64,000 nt of DNA from Prinia subflava (lineage: Eukaryota; Chordata; Aves; Passeriformes; Cisticolidae): NCBI RefSeq assembly GCF_021018805.1, contig NW_026960609.1:3100001-3164000 (forward strand). The letters are read 5' to 3'. The notes beneath the pieces were generated by a model that was not told where the DNA came from, made no database searches, and saw nothing but the letters and a program-made list of their open reading frames with translations. Position numbers and translations under genes: made by a program. How positions within the stretch are numbered: position 1 is the first letter of the stretch; each line of letters begins with the position of its first letter. Positions 1 to 10,693 of this stretch are shown here, piece by piece.

Positions 1-323
1 TGTGAATTATTTGAATTTGAGTTAATTATTGTTAAACATATAATTTTAAAGCTTGTTTTTAGGATTTGGGCCCTGATAAGTTTAAGTTAAGTTTAAGTCT
101 ATATTTAAATGTTAAGGAGTTTAATTAATAATGAATTTTTAGTGAGTTACCACACATATAGAGTTTATAAAGTTAATGAAGGTTGTAGATTGTTGTTGAG
201 ACTTACTTATGTTAGATTTAAGAGTTAGTTGATTTAAAGATTGCTTTATAATTTGTAAAAAGTATAGTTGTTTAACTTGTAAAGTTTAGCCAAAAAAAAA
301 AGAAAAAAGAAAAGAAAAAGAAA

Positions 324-355
<32 letters not shown>

Positions 356-3006
356 AGAGAGGAAAAAGAGAGAGAAAAAGGAAACTAGATTTAAAATTAC
401 ATGGAAAATAGTTATTAGTGCCCTGCTAGCTACATTTGAGTAAGTGGTGCTGAGAGGGCTCTAGCTGACATCTCCAGCTGGAGTGGTCCCTTGCGTTACT
501 GCTAGGTCTTCTAGTAGTTGTTCTTGAGAATGATTCTCAGAGCTGAACAAAGCCTCATCTCAGAACTCTCAGCGTTGTTATCCTGCCTAGAGAGGTGGGT
601 GCAGCTGGCTGAAGCCAGCCTCTGGCACATCTGTTTGTGCAGAGAAGCTTTGCTACTGCTCTTGAGTTTGGTCTTCTGTGCTAGGGAGAGAGATGAGAGA
701 AGGCTGTCTTGCACATTAGCTTTTAGTGCTTTGTCACTCCTGAGGCTGGGGAGTGAATGGCCTGAGAGAATCTGTTTTTATGACCCCTCCTTGGCGGGTT
801 GGGGCGGTGACCAGCGGGTCATTTTTCAGGAAGTTTGTGCTGGCTTAGTCCCAGGCGAGCATGTCCTGTGCTGCAGCGATGGGGACGCACAGTAGTGTGC
901 CTCAGGGGATGAGTTTCAGAGCCTGAGGACTGTGGTGGTATGTTTTGTTCAGTGATGGCACTAGTGAGAGAGCTGAGAGCCGTGATGTCCCCATGCCTGA
1001 CAGAATGGGACAAGGGTAAGGGACTTTAGCCAGTGAGACTTTTCAGTCAGTGTGAATTTTGAGAGGATCAAGATAAGTTATAATAGAGGTAATTTGAATT
1101 CAGGGCCATGACAGCCCAGCCTTCTGCTGAGCAAAGTCATGTGGCACAAATTCTCTCAAGCTGAGTGACCTTCTCCCAGGTTCTCCAAATAGCAAATCTT
1201 CCCAGCTTCGACCACAGCCAGTGAGTTGAGAATAATGTTTCCTGAAACAGCTAAGTAATCTACAGGCTGAAATTGTACTTGTAAAGTCCACGTTTGTCGT
1301 TTGTCAGCCGCATAAGAGCTTTTGGAAACATGATTCACAGCATTTTGAACTACCTGACATTCAAGAGGCAGTTGAGAGAGCCAGCAATCTTCCTGGGCAG
1401 GAGGATGCCAGGGCAGCAGAAATTCATATAATCCTGCCAGCAGTAGCAGTAGAGCCAAGAAATCTTTGAGAAAGGTCTTAGGGCAATGAGTAAATAAACA
1501 GTTTTGCCCAGTGAAAACAAGTTTGATGTTATAACTGTGCTTAGAACCATAAAAAAAAAAAAAAAAAAAAAAAAGAAGCGAGAAAGAGGGAAGAAACAGG
1601 TTTAACTGAAATGATAATAACAGAACATTGATAAAGAAGATTTAAAACGATGCAAATTGTTAGATCCTTGATTGTATTGTTAGTTGTGAGGTGTCTTAGT
1701 GTATGAGAGTTGTAAAAGATAAGAGTTTTAAAATATAATTCGATGACATGTTAAGTATATAAATTAGTAGCATTTGTAAACTGATGTTCAAGTTTTTATG
1801 TTGTGTTATTTGTCTATAGGGTTTTCTAACAAGTACTTGTCATTTTAAATGATTCTATTCATCTTTTTAGCCATCTAAATATTTCATGAATGTTGTTAAC
1901 AGATATGGTTGTATTATTAGGTGTAAGTCAGAATTTTTTCTTAAGTGTCATGTTAAGTATATAGTTTGTCTCTTTTGTAATCAATCTTGTATGTTTTATG
2001 CAATGTTTTAGCATGTCCTTTTAAAACTTCATTTGATTCTTTTAACTGTGTTACGCATTTCGATTGAAATGAGATTTTAAGCTTGTTTTGGTACCTCTTG
2101 TGTGAGTCGAGACATTGCATTTCAGTTTGTTAAATCTTTAAGTGTTTTTCAGAAGGTCTTGGAGAGAGATACCTGAAGCATCATTGATGATTTTTCCATC
2201 AGGTGTTGATCCTGTGAGTGCTCCAATTGGTACTCAACTGTCTTCAAGAAGAGTTCCAGAAAAGATGAGTTCCCGAGTGATCGGAACAATCTTTTATCTT
2301 AGCTTTTAAATGTCTCTTTTATGTAATGATATTATGACAGTTTGTTGTATTTTAGGCATTTTATGTTTATTGTTGTTAGAAATTGTCTTTAAAAGATATG
2401 CTAAAAACATCACTCCATTTTAGAGTTTGAGTTCTGGCCAAACTCTAACTCTAACTTGGACGGATGGTGTTTGTTAACGAAGCCCAGAGGTTTCTGCTCC
2501 AAAAAAATAATATGCAAGTTATCTTAACTTGACAATTTGATCCTATCGGAATGACAGCTGAATCAGCTTGGAGTGAAGATTGTCATCTTTACCCGGGGAA
2601 AGATGTCAAGGTTCACTAAAGAAAAGCGTTTCAGCAGTGTGCAGTCTCTGGGGTGATAGCAGAAATAGTTTGATAATCGCTTATCACTTTCATTAGTAAG
2701 CAAAATTCCTATTCTATTTCCTTGTCTCTGAGAGTGCTAATTCACATACCAGGTCTGTTTTAGTTTCTTTTCTGCAAGTTGTAGACTCGATGAGATACTA
2801 ACGAAAGCTGAACCAGATGAGAAGACAACACAGACGCAGCATTGCAGCTGCGTTGACAGAAGTAACCCTGGCTGCTCAGTGACAGCAGAGAAGTCTTCAG
2901 CTGTGAAACATCATCAGGCAGTGCAGAAGAAGAGGAGACAGCAGATGATTTGAAACTTTAATCTAGAACCTGCGTATGAATGAAGAGCAAGGACTGAATA
3001 TAGTGT
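1..3006. other. AT-rich unassigned sequence with A-rich tracts
   Basis: No gene or repeat family is recognised here. The segment is mostly AT-rich and has two A-rich tracts (about 291-358 and 1551-1574), each followed by a purine-rich stretch (GAGAGGAAAAAGAGAG-like and GAGAAAGAGGGAAG-like). The block between them (421-1550) is richer in G+C and has short open frames on both strands, none with a domain I recognise. The motif ATGTTAAGTATATA occurs near 1749 and 1951. Because this lies just inside the 3' LTR of P1, it should be P1 internal sequence or material inserted into it. It does not resemble the env region found in the LTR-A element at the right end of the window. Confidence 0.5.
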
Positions 3007-3153
3007 GCTCTCATCTTTTTGCTTTTAGCAGCTAAGATCTTTAGGTTTTTCTTGGGTAACTCAAGTAGTGCTTTGCTCATAACAGTATATGTAGAAGCAG
3101 TCAACCGTGTCACAGACCCAGTTTGGATAGCTCTAAAGAAAAAAGGGGGGATG
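3007..3153 (+). pseudogene. P1 env 3'-terminal remnant
   Basis: A stop-free stretch of 49 codons leads into the polypurine tract and LTR. It begins hydrophobic and ends in a basic tail reading VWIALKKKGG. The intact env of the related LTR-A provirus at 61901-63244 has a similarly placed tail reading VLIAQKEKGG just before its LTR, and this is the basis for calling a decayed cytoplasmic tail of Env. Upstream codons in the same frame contain stops. The match is short, so the call is tentative. Confidence 0.4.
3135..3151 (+). promoter_or_regulatory. Polypurine tract of P1
   Basis: An uninterrupted purine run (AAAGAAAAAAGGGGGGA) immediately precedes the TG of the LTR. This is the expected plus-strand DNA priming site of a retrovirus and fixes both the orientation and the LTR start. 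Confidence 0.75.
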
Positions 3154-3523
3154 TGTAGGAGGATAGCTTGTATCACAAGGTAGAGCTATCCACACCTGGG
3201 CCTCAAACCAGGCCTCAGGCCTGGTCTAGCAGGCCTCAGTACGTTCAGCATACGGAGTAGCAGATAAACTTATCTACTACTGAGAATGTCTTAAGGTAGT
3301 AGTGTTACTAACATAGAACAGTTACTGGGAAGACACGGTGGCTACCTTAAACTGCAATAGCTTACATATTTCTGTATTCTCACTGCCTATCAGAATGCAC
3401 CTGTTCTTGTAAACTATTCTGTCTGTATTTAACCCACCATCTCACAGAATAAATCGGAGTACGTGCTGGAAACCATACTGGTTGGTCTCGCGTTACTCTA
3501 GTCCCCAGTCTTTCCAGGGTTCA
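3152..3523 (+). repeat. LTR-A, 3' LTR of P1
   Basis: This 372-bp LTR starts TGTGTAGG directly after the polypurine tract and ends CCAGGGTTCA. It matches the minus-strand LTRs at 19751-20126, 30905-31299 and 61556-61955, including the shared CTGGAAACCATACTGGTT-type block and the GGCCTCAGGCCTG-rich U3. The flank to its right is reverse transcriptase of P2, so P1 inserted into P2 pol. The other end and its duplicated target lie left of the window. Confidence 0.85.
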
Positions 3524-3847
3524 ACGTCATGACACCATCACTGAGCGCTGCCGTGCCGGACATGCTAGAACTCCAGTACGAGCTGGAGTCCAAGGCAGCA
3601 AAATGATATGCCACTATCGTTATCACCAATGCATTTTTCTCCATTCCTCTGGCTGCAGAATGCAGGCCTCAGTTTCCTTTCACCTGGAGTGGCGTGCAGT
3701 ATACTTGGAACTGACTGCCCCAGGGATGGAAGCACAGTCTTACCATCTGTCATGGACTGATCCAGACTACACTAGAAAAAGGTGAGGCTCCAGAATATTT
3801 ACAATACATTGATGATATCATTGTGTGGGGAAACACAGCAGCAGAAG
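3524..3847 (+). pseudogene. pol: P2 pol, reverse transcriptase palm, first fragment
   Basis: Plus-strand translation shows the palm of a retroviral reverse transcriptase. The residues ITNAFFSIPL mark the region of the first catalytic aspartate, which reads N here (TNAFF instead of the usual DAFF or DCFF). LPQGW and then QYIDDIIVWG follow, with the YxDD polymerase motif at about 3805-3816. Two in-frame TGA codons break it, near 3604 and just before LPQGW. The fragment stops at the P3 insertion and continues at 14600. Its 5' end was removed by insertion of P1. Confidence 0.85.
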
Positions 3848-4355
3848 TGTCACAGTGCTGCGCTTTGAGACCTCTGCATCTCTATACCGGCTAGCCCTGG
3901 CACCGTGTATATCGTCTGAAGGATCAGTCCGTACGCTGCGCGATCGGTACTGATTCCTATGGGGTTCTTGGTTCCTGAGAGATCCTCTCAGCAGCGGTGG
4001 TAAAGTGATGCAGACAGAGGCAGGAGGAAGGCAGCGGGTAGCAGCGGAGTTTATTGTACGTACAAACGCGTTCCGGCTGTGCTGCGACTGCATGCGAAAT
4101 CAGTCTGTGCAGGGTTTTATCCAGATAGGTGAGAGGGAGGGGTAATGGCACAACCAATGAAGGGGATCCCCAGGACCGTTAAACACGTGGGAAATTTAAC
4201 TTTACCAACCGGGGAAGCGGGGAGGAGTACAAAAAACGCGGGCAGCATGAATGACAAGTAACGGACTGTTACATAACAACAGATGCACGCACGTGCATGA
4301 GAGAACAAAGGAATAATATGATAAACCTAATAAACCTAATTTGCACACTGCCACA
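3848..4355 (-). repeat. LTR-C, 3' LTR of P3, with adjacent polypurine tract
   Basis: A 508-bp LTR, TGTGGCAGTG...GTGACA on the minus strand, paired with 14083-14593. The minus-strand sequence just upstream (plus positions 4356-4373) is AAAGGAAAGGGGGGAGA-like, which is the polypurine tract. Compared with its partner there are scattered substitutions and small indels over the whole length. Confidence 0.9.
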
Positions 4356-4570
4356 TCTCCCCCCTTTCCTTTTATTAAGATGAGCAAACCTGGCATGGAG
4401 GAAGCTGATGTTCAGATTCAGAAAAGCTGTCTCTGAACCATGACTGCATGGATGGCCACTGCTCCTCAGAGAGGCTCTCGTCCTCCCAAGACTTCTCTAA
4501 GTTTTCCATTTCCTCAGGAACAGTTGCCATGGAAACATGGTTCACAGCTGGCTTTGGGAGTGATGTGGCA

Positions 4571-5893
4571 CTAGACAAACTTATGAATCATCTTCCTAAT
4601 AAAACATATCACAACTAAAGCAATTATAACGATAAAACAGGTTTTTAAAATGGATGCAACCCAACTCGAGACCCCCCAGTTCTTAAAGAGGTCGTTGAAC
4701 CAGTCCGACGCCTTCTCTTTGATTTCGCTCACCAAGTTCCTCATTTCATCAATGGTCTTCTTGATGTCCTCAGCTTTAGATGACAAATTAAAACAGCAAA
4801 GGCCCTCAAACTCCTCACATGTATGTCCATGGAGGAGTAAAAGAATCAATTAAGGCCTGATTTTTAAGGGTCACCTGTCCTGTGATTCCCTCGTCTTTCA
4901 GGAGGTCACTCAGGGCATTTGAAGTTAGGTTGGCTTGTTTAGCAACCCAGCACTCGAGGTGAGCCAATTCCCCCATGGACTTTGCAATGGCGACCCATGG
5001 GATAAGTATTGTGACTGCGACTCCTTTTGGTTTGTTCCAATAAATGATTTCAGAGTCACAATCGGGGTCCAGATTCCTTATATCTCGTTTCTGAATGGCT
5101 GAATTGTGGATACTGTTGTTTTTACTTTGCCAATTCATCATTTGTGTTTTGTTGGGTGTAAACAAGCCTAATTTTCCCAGTGTACATGGACCTTCGGAAA
5201 GGCGAGAGGGGATGACTGCCCAGGCCCTTTCTCTGCAGATAAGAAACATTCCCCTGGGTAGTGAGATGGGTTTTGTCCACCAATTAGATGTCACAGGCAC
5301 TTGAGCAACTCGCTTACACCAAGGGTCTGCTTGGTATGATTTATTATTTTTCCCAATGTTATTTGGGGCTTTCCCTGATTATTGTGGCGGAGCCATGGTA
5401 AACTGGGAGCAAACCTGTGCTTTTGAGGACTCAAGGAGCTCAGTCTCTGAGGGCTCCCCTTGGAGTTCACTCAGCTTGGACACAAACTTTCACCAGCCTA
5501 CCAGGGGGTTAATATCTGGAACCTTGCTTCCTGCCACAATAGAGTGGGACCCATCAGGGACCTGGGATCTACTTATCTTTTTGGCTTCCTTCAGCAAGGG
5601 TTTGGGCAATTCTCCAACCTTGAATGGGATCTCCACAAGACAGGCGGACAATGGATCTGCGGCTGAGGTTTGGCTAAGGCAAATGTGGTCTTGGCCTGTA
5701 GATGTAGCGAGGGTGGCCCAGATGTTTGCCTTAGATTGCGGGATGATCCAGGCATGATGGACTGCCAGGAGGTTGGTGAAAAGGAGACTCGTCGGCAAGA
5801 GATGTGTCTTGGTGGTGACTTTCTCTGGTCTGGGTTGGATCTTTCACACTGAAAACCTGAAAAACAGACTTTAAAACACAGAATAATTAACAC
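4571..5893 (-). pseudogene. env: P3 env, broken
   Basis: Reading right to left, several frames give an alpharetrovirus-like envelope. The surface subunit N-terminus (about 5490-5800) has a hydrophobic leader followed by AWIIPQ and TCxVEIP-like blocks. More surface sequence follows at 4815-5300. The transmembrane subunit (4571-4849) has the CX6CC motif CEEFEGLCC, a heptad-rich helix, and a membrane segment followed by a short basic tail. Frame changes near 4840 and between 5300 and 5490 separate the parts, so no complete protein can be made. The same architecture is intact at 61901-63244. Confidence 0.85.
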
Positions 5894-5929
5894 GAGGGCT
5901 GGAAATAAGAAAAAGGTGAGGGGTCCTCC

Positions 5930-7143
5930 TGCCTAGGTCATTGTACGCATATAAAGTCTCTAAAGGTCTTACAGCATTTTAGTATCTAAATAGAGTAATT
6001 TATTTGTACAAAAGCACATATCTGAAGGCATAAGAGTTCTGAGAGCGGCCTTATTCTACAATCAATTATAAACCTAGGCAAACAAAGTCTAAACAAGACA
6101 ATAACCAAAGCATAGAAATCTTAACACACAGAGTTCTAATGAAACAGCAAACAAAGCATAGAATTCCTAACAAGCAAAACTAGTAAGACTGTAAGCAAAG
6201 CACATATCTGACATTACAGCCTCTAGGTAAATCAGCCTCCCATCTGACCCCATGCAGGATTTTCCAACCGTGGGGTCACAATAACAGAAAGGGAACACAA
6301 GATCACAGATCCCAGACAGGGGTCCTGGCCGCGGGGATCACAGTGGCAATGGGGGGTCCCCAACTCAGCAGAGTTCCCGAAAGCAGGGTCGCAGGGACAA
6401 GGAGGGGTCCCTGGGGTCCCAAACCCTCACAGACTCCCCAGCAGCCCCGAACAGAGCTCCGGGGCAAACGCCACAGGGGAAAAGGGAAGGGACAGGATCG
6501 CAGAGGCAAGGAAGGATCCCTGGGGTCCCGCACCCTCGCAGGAGGAAGGGACGGGACCCCAGGGCCCAGATCCCAGGCTACAATAGATGATACCTTTAGA
6601 ATCCCTTTCGGCTCCCTAGCAAGGCTCCTTCCTCAGGCTGCAGGAGGTGAAGGTTGGATCGATTGATCAGACTGATCACTCGACCAATTCCTCCGACTAA
6701 CTGACTGACACAGAGGCTTTTTATCCCAAATTGCAAAATGCATATTCATATTTTTTATCTACACACTAGCCAATCTAAGTACAATTTTAAAGTTCGTAAA
6801 ACTACGAAAAACAGCGTCAAAACCTACGCACATAGCATATCTATTAACGTAAAACTCTATCTTACTAGCATAAGGTTCTACCTTGTTGTACATAAAACTC
6901 ATACTAAAAATTATAAACAATACTCTACTCTATTTTTGTTATGTCTGAACTCTATCACTAGCCTGAAGCTGTGTCCTTCTACACTGAACTAGGACTTAGG
7001 GCATGTAAGACTTAAGGCTCAGGGTTAGATTTCTACTTTAAGTATCTAAAGCTTTTATATATTCTAATTTTTCTAAAGGTTTTAATTCTATCTCTGTACT
7101 TTTCACTCTCTGTGGAGGATCCATGGAAACATGGACTCCGACA
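5930..7143 (-). repeat. LTR-K, solo LTR inserted between P3 pol and env
   Basis: This 1214-bp insertion is bounded by TG...CA and flanked by the hexamer TCCTCC (5924-5929 and 7144-7149). On the minus strand it has a TATA-like GGGATAAAAAG near 6716-6727 and an AATAAA at 5999-6004, about 70 bp before its end, so it reads as a minus-strand solo LTR. The leftmost codons of the P3 integrase frame (7038-7143) run into it. I do not recognise the family. Confidence 0.7.
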
Positions 7144-9966
7144 TCCTCCCATTCCCAGAGAACGGGTAGGTTCAACCAGGTGTAATTTCGCCTTTTACGG
7201 CGCAGCGCCGCAGAAGCGACCTGCGGTACATCTTCCCTTCTCTCCCCCTGCTTTTTCCTAAAAGGCTTCACCCATTTTGCAGGAACCCATCTGAGCCCAG
7301 TGGGCGTGGAGACACAGGCATACCCGCGCCCCCACGTCACCAGGTCATATGGACCCTCAACTTGTCTGCTCTCAGGTGACCTGAGCAGGACTGGCGGCTT
7401 CTCTTTCTGTTGGAAATCGGAACTTGATCCAAAGTGTCGCACGACTGGTGGGTTAAACACCTCGAAACTGCAGTTTAAGAAATTGATTGTGTACAGCGCT
7501 CTGGCCAATTGGATAGAGGGGGGCTCAACTTTCAGTACCTGCTGTTGTTGTGCAAGGACCCTTTTGATTTCCTGATGGGTCCGTTCCACTATCGCCTGAC
7601 CCGTGGGGAAGTGTGGGATGCCTGTTTTATGCTCCACTCCCCATTGCTGCAGAAAGCTGCAGAACTCACCTGACTTGTACTCTGGGCCATTGTCAGTTTT
7701 GAGGCCTTTGGGGATGCCCATGAAAGAGAATGCCTGGATAAGGTGTTTAATGACATCCTGTGCTTTCTCCCCTGTGTGTGCAGAGGCGTAAACTGCATTC
7801 GAGAAAGTATCTACTGATACATGGACGTATTTCTGTCTTCCGAATGATGCAATGTCTGTGATGTCTGTTTGCCAGAGCTCGCAGCTTTGAAGCCCGCGAG
7901 GGTGGACTCCGGTATGTAGTGTGGGCAAGGCGTGGGACTGACACGATGGGCACAAGCCGACAGTCGCCTTGGCCTGCTGACGTGTGAGGTGGAAATGTCT
8001 GACCAGGCTCGGCGCGTTCTGGTGGAAAAGCTGATGACTGAGCTTTGCCTGCTCAAATATGTTTGGCAATGGGGCTATTGCTGCAGGAGCAGCGAGGGCA
8101 CCAGCTCTCCTGTTACCTTCAGCAATAAACCCTGGCAAATCAGTGTGTGATCTTGTGTGCATCACTTATGGATGCTCTCGGTGGGAGACAAGCTTTACAA
8201 GCTTCGAGAGCAGCTCATACAGAGCAGTGTTGGACACCTCTTGTAAGATGGCCTGATCTGCCCTAGACACCACCCCCGCAACGTGTGCAGAGTCGGTAAC
8301 TAAATTGAATGGCCCGGTGAACCTCTCAAAGGCCCTAACGACTGCGGCCAGCTCAGCGATCTGAGGTGATCCCATCGCCTCTTCAACATCTTCCTCACAC
8401 TGCCAAGTTTCTGGATTCTCCCAAGTCAGAACTGACTTGTGAGAAGCCCCGGACGGGTCCGTAAAAACTGTCAGAGCTTTGAGGGGCTTCCTGCTCCGGA
8501 CACTCTGCATTGACAATGTGAAGGCTGCTTCTGAATTGAACAATTTGTGGGCCGGCCGATGGATTGAAACTTGGCCCATGAAGGAATCTAGGGCAAATTG
8601 CAATGCTTCATTCTCTTGAAGCAGGTGTTCCAACATGAATTTTGTCATTTGGCCCGTCTTCAAGCCAATTGGCATGTGGATGCACTCAAAGTCACAACCG
8701 GCCAGATCTTTCATCCGTGCTCTCGCCTTGCGGATGAGCTCAGCCATGAGCTCTTGCGGCTGTGTCATTCTCTTGGACCGATGGTGGCTGAGAAAGACCC
8801 ACTCTATAACCAGAAGAGGATCTCCCCTGCCTTGGCCCTTATTACCTTGTCTGGGTGTTCTTGCAGACTGGTCCCACTGAAAAATGATGCCATGCAGATG
8901 CGGCAGCTTTCCTAGGATGATGAAACGGAAAGGCAGGTCTGGGTTGCATCTGTGTGCCTGTCTGGAAGACATTGCTTTTTGAACTTTCTCAAGCGCTGTT
9001 CTTGCCTCTGGGGTAAGTGACCTAGGAGAACTCAACTCCTCTCCCCCTTTCAAAAGATTGAAAAGAGGGGCTAGGTCTTGGGTGGTCAGACCTAGCCAGG
9101 GCCTTACCCAATTCAAAGCAACACAGAGTTGATGGGCATCAGCAAGGGTCTGGACTTTGGTCCTGATCTCCAATTTCTGCAGAAAAATGGTCCACTTACT
9201 GATCTCCAAGCCCAGGTACTTCCAGGGTGGCATCCGCTGATTCTTTCCTGCCTGCAGCTCGAAACCTGCAGCAACTAAGGAATTTGTTACAAGGCCAAGT
9301 GTGTGGGACAGTAAATCATCTGTCGGGGCACAAACAAGTATATCATCCATCTAGTGATGGATCATTACTTCCTCCGCGGCTGCTCTCACGGGGGACAACA
9401 AGGAAGCGACAAACTGCTGACACAGGACTGGTGAGGATTTCAAACCTTGGGGAAGCACTCGCCAGTGATATCGTTTCCTTGGGGCCGCTCGGTTGATGGA
9501 AGGAACCGAGAAGGCAAAACGTAGGGCATCGTCAGGGTGTAAGGGAATTTGGAAGAAACAGTCCTTTATATCAATGACTGCCAGATTCCAATTTCAAGGG
9601 AGCATGGTCGGGGGAGGGCATTCTTGGTTGGAGAGACCCCATATCTTCAGTAACATTATTAATTTGGTGGAGGTTGTGAAGGAGCCGCCACTGAGTCTTG
9701 CCAGCCTTGCGGATGACAAAAACTGGTGAATTCCAAGGAGAATTAGTCTCCTCGATGTGACCCCTTTTCAATTCCTCTTCTACGAGCTCCTGAAGCGCCT
9801 GTAATTTCTCTTTAGAAAGCAGCCACTGTTCCACCCAGACTGGATCATCGGTTTTCCAATTCAGTCTTTGGATGGGGCACCTCTCAGCAGCCGCCGCCCA
9901 AAAATTTTGTGGGGGTTCAGGGATGTTAATTGTGACCCCCCCACTGGGCCATGAGGTCTTGGCCAA
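7038..9966 (-). pseudogene. pol: P3 pol: reverse transcriptase, RNase H, integrase
   Basis: Reverse transcriptase begins near 9890 (VWVEQW, then [10 protein letters not shown]). The first frame is lost near 9590. The palm motif reads MDDILV at 9350 with the preceding tyrosine codon replaced by TAG. RNase H shows VFTDPS and VTDSAHVAGV, and one further stop (8166-8168) precedes its HTRSHTDLPG end. Integrase follows in the same frame, with its zinc-binding region, then WQTDIT, KTDNGPEY and AIVERTH, giving the D, D and E of the catalytic triad. The C-terminal domain contains GRGYACVSTPTG and WVPAKWVKPF. The terminal 35 or so codons are LTR-K sequence. The gene is inactive because of the stops and the frame break. 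Confidence 0.9.
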
Positions 9967-10552
9967 GCAGTGGCTGTTCGTAATCTAAAACAAAAGGACG
10001 TAGGGTTGCCAATTGTCCTTTTGGTCCCCTTACTTTCACCACGTTCTTTGATTGCCGTGCCAATTGAAGGCCTCCTACACCCTGGACGTGACCTGCCATG
10101 TCCTCCAGGGCCCAGTGTGACTGCCAATCCTTGATTGGGACGAGTGTCAAGTCTGCCCCTTTGTCAAAAAGAAGATCCTTATCAAAGGACTCTCCACCCA
10201 TCATAAATGTACACTTCACCCTGGGTTTCTGTGTTGTTACCTTGTGTACTGTGTTTACCATGATTGTGTTGTTCTGGGAGCCAGGGTCCCAGTATGGGAT
10301 GGCCTGTGCAATTATCTGTCCTTTCGGTAAGAATGTGGGTGGGTAAATACCACACAGCCAGAGGATGAGGCGCCTGGGATTGTTAACAAGTCTCCCAGGA
10401 AGAACCTCAACCTCTTGCGGAGTGTGTTTGCAGTCCCCGACAATGATGTACTTACCGCACTCCACCAATGGCCAATCGTTGGCGCTGCAACGATCAATGG
10501 TAACAAAATGCCAGTCATGGTCACTTAGAATCAGCTGTTCTGTGAGCTGCAA
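9926..10552 (-). pseudogene. pro: P3 pro: dUTPase-like remnant and aspartic protease
   Basis: An open frame of 208 codons. Its first half ends in PKGQIIAQAIP, resembling the C-terminal strand of retroviral dUTPases, so this looks like the dUTPase-protease fusion typical of betaretroviral pro frames. The second half is the protease, with the catalytic loop reading FDKGAD instead of the D-T/S-G triad, the flap VGGLQLARQ and the C-terminal [11 protein letters not shown]. The change T/S to K would abolish activity. It overlaps the start of pol, as expected for a frameshifted pro frame. Confidence 0.75.
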
Positions 10553-10693
10553 CCTGTAAGGTTCATATAGAGATTTAGTTGTTAAAATGGGTTTTGCAAG
10601 GTCAAATTCAGGTGAGAAAAATGTCCCGTCCGGTGTGTTATCATAAATTGGTTGACCCCCTTCTGACCCCCCTGCTGGTCCACCCGATTGGGG

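Noticed and set aside
1156..1458. Minus-strand 100-codon frame with a hydrophobic start, signal-peptide-like
   Set aside because: No recognisable domain after the leader-like part and no supporting context, so not called as a gene.
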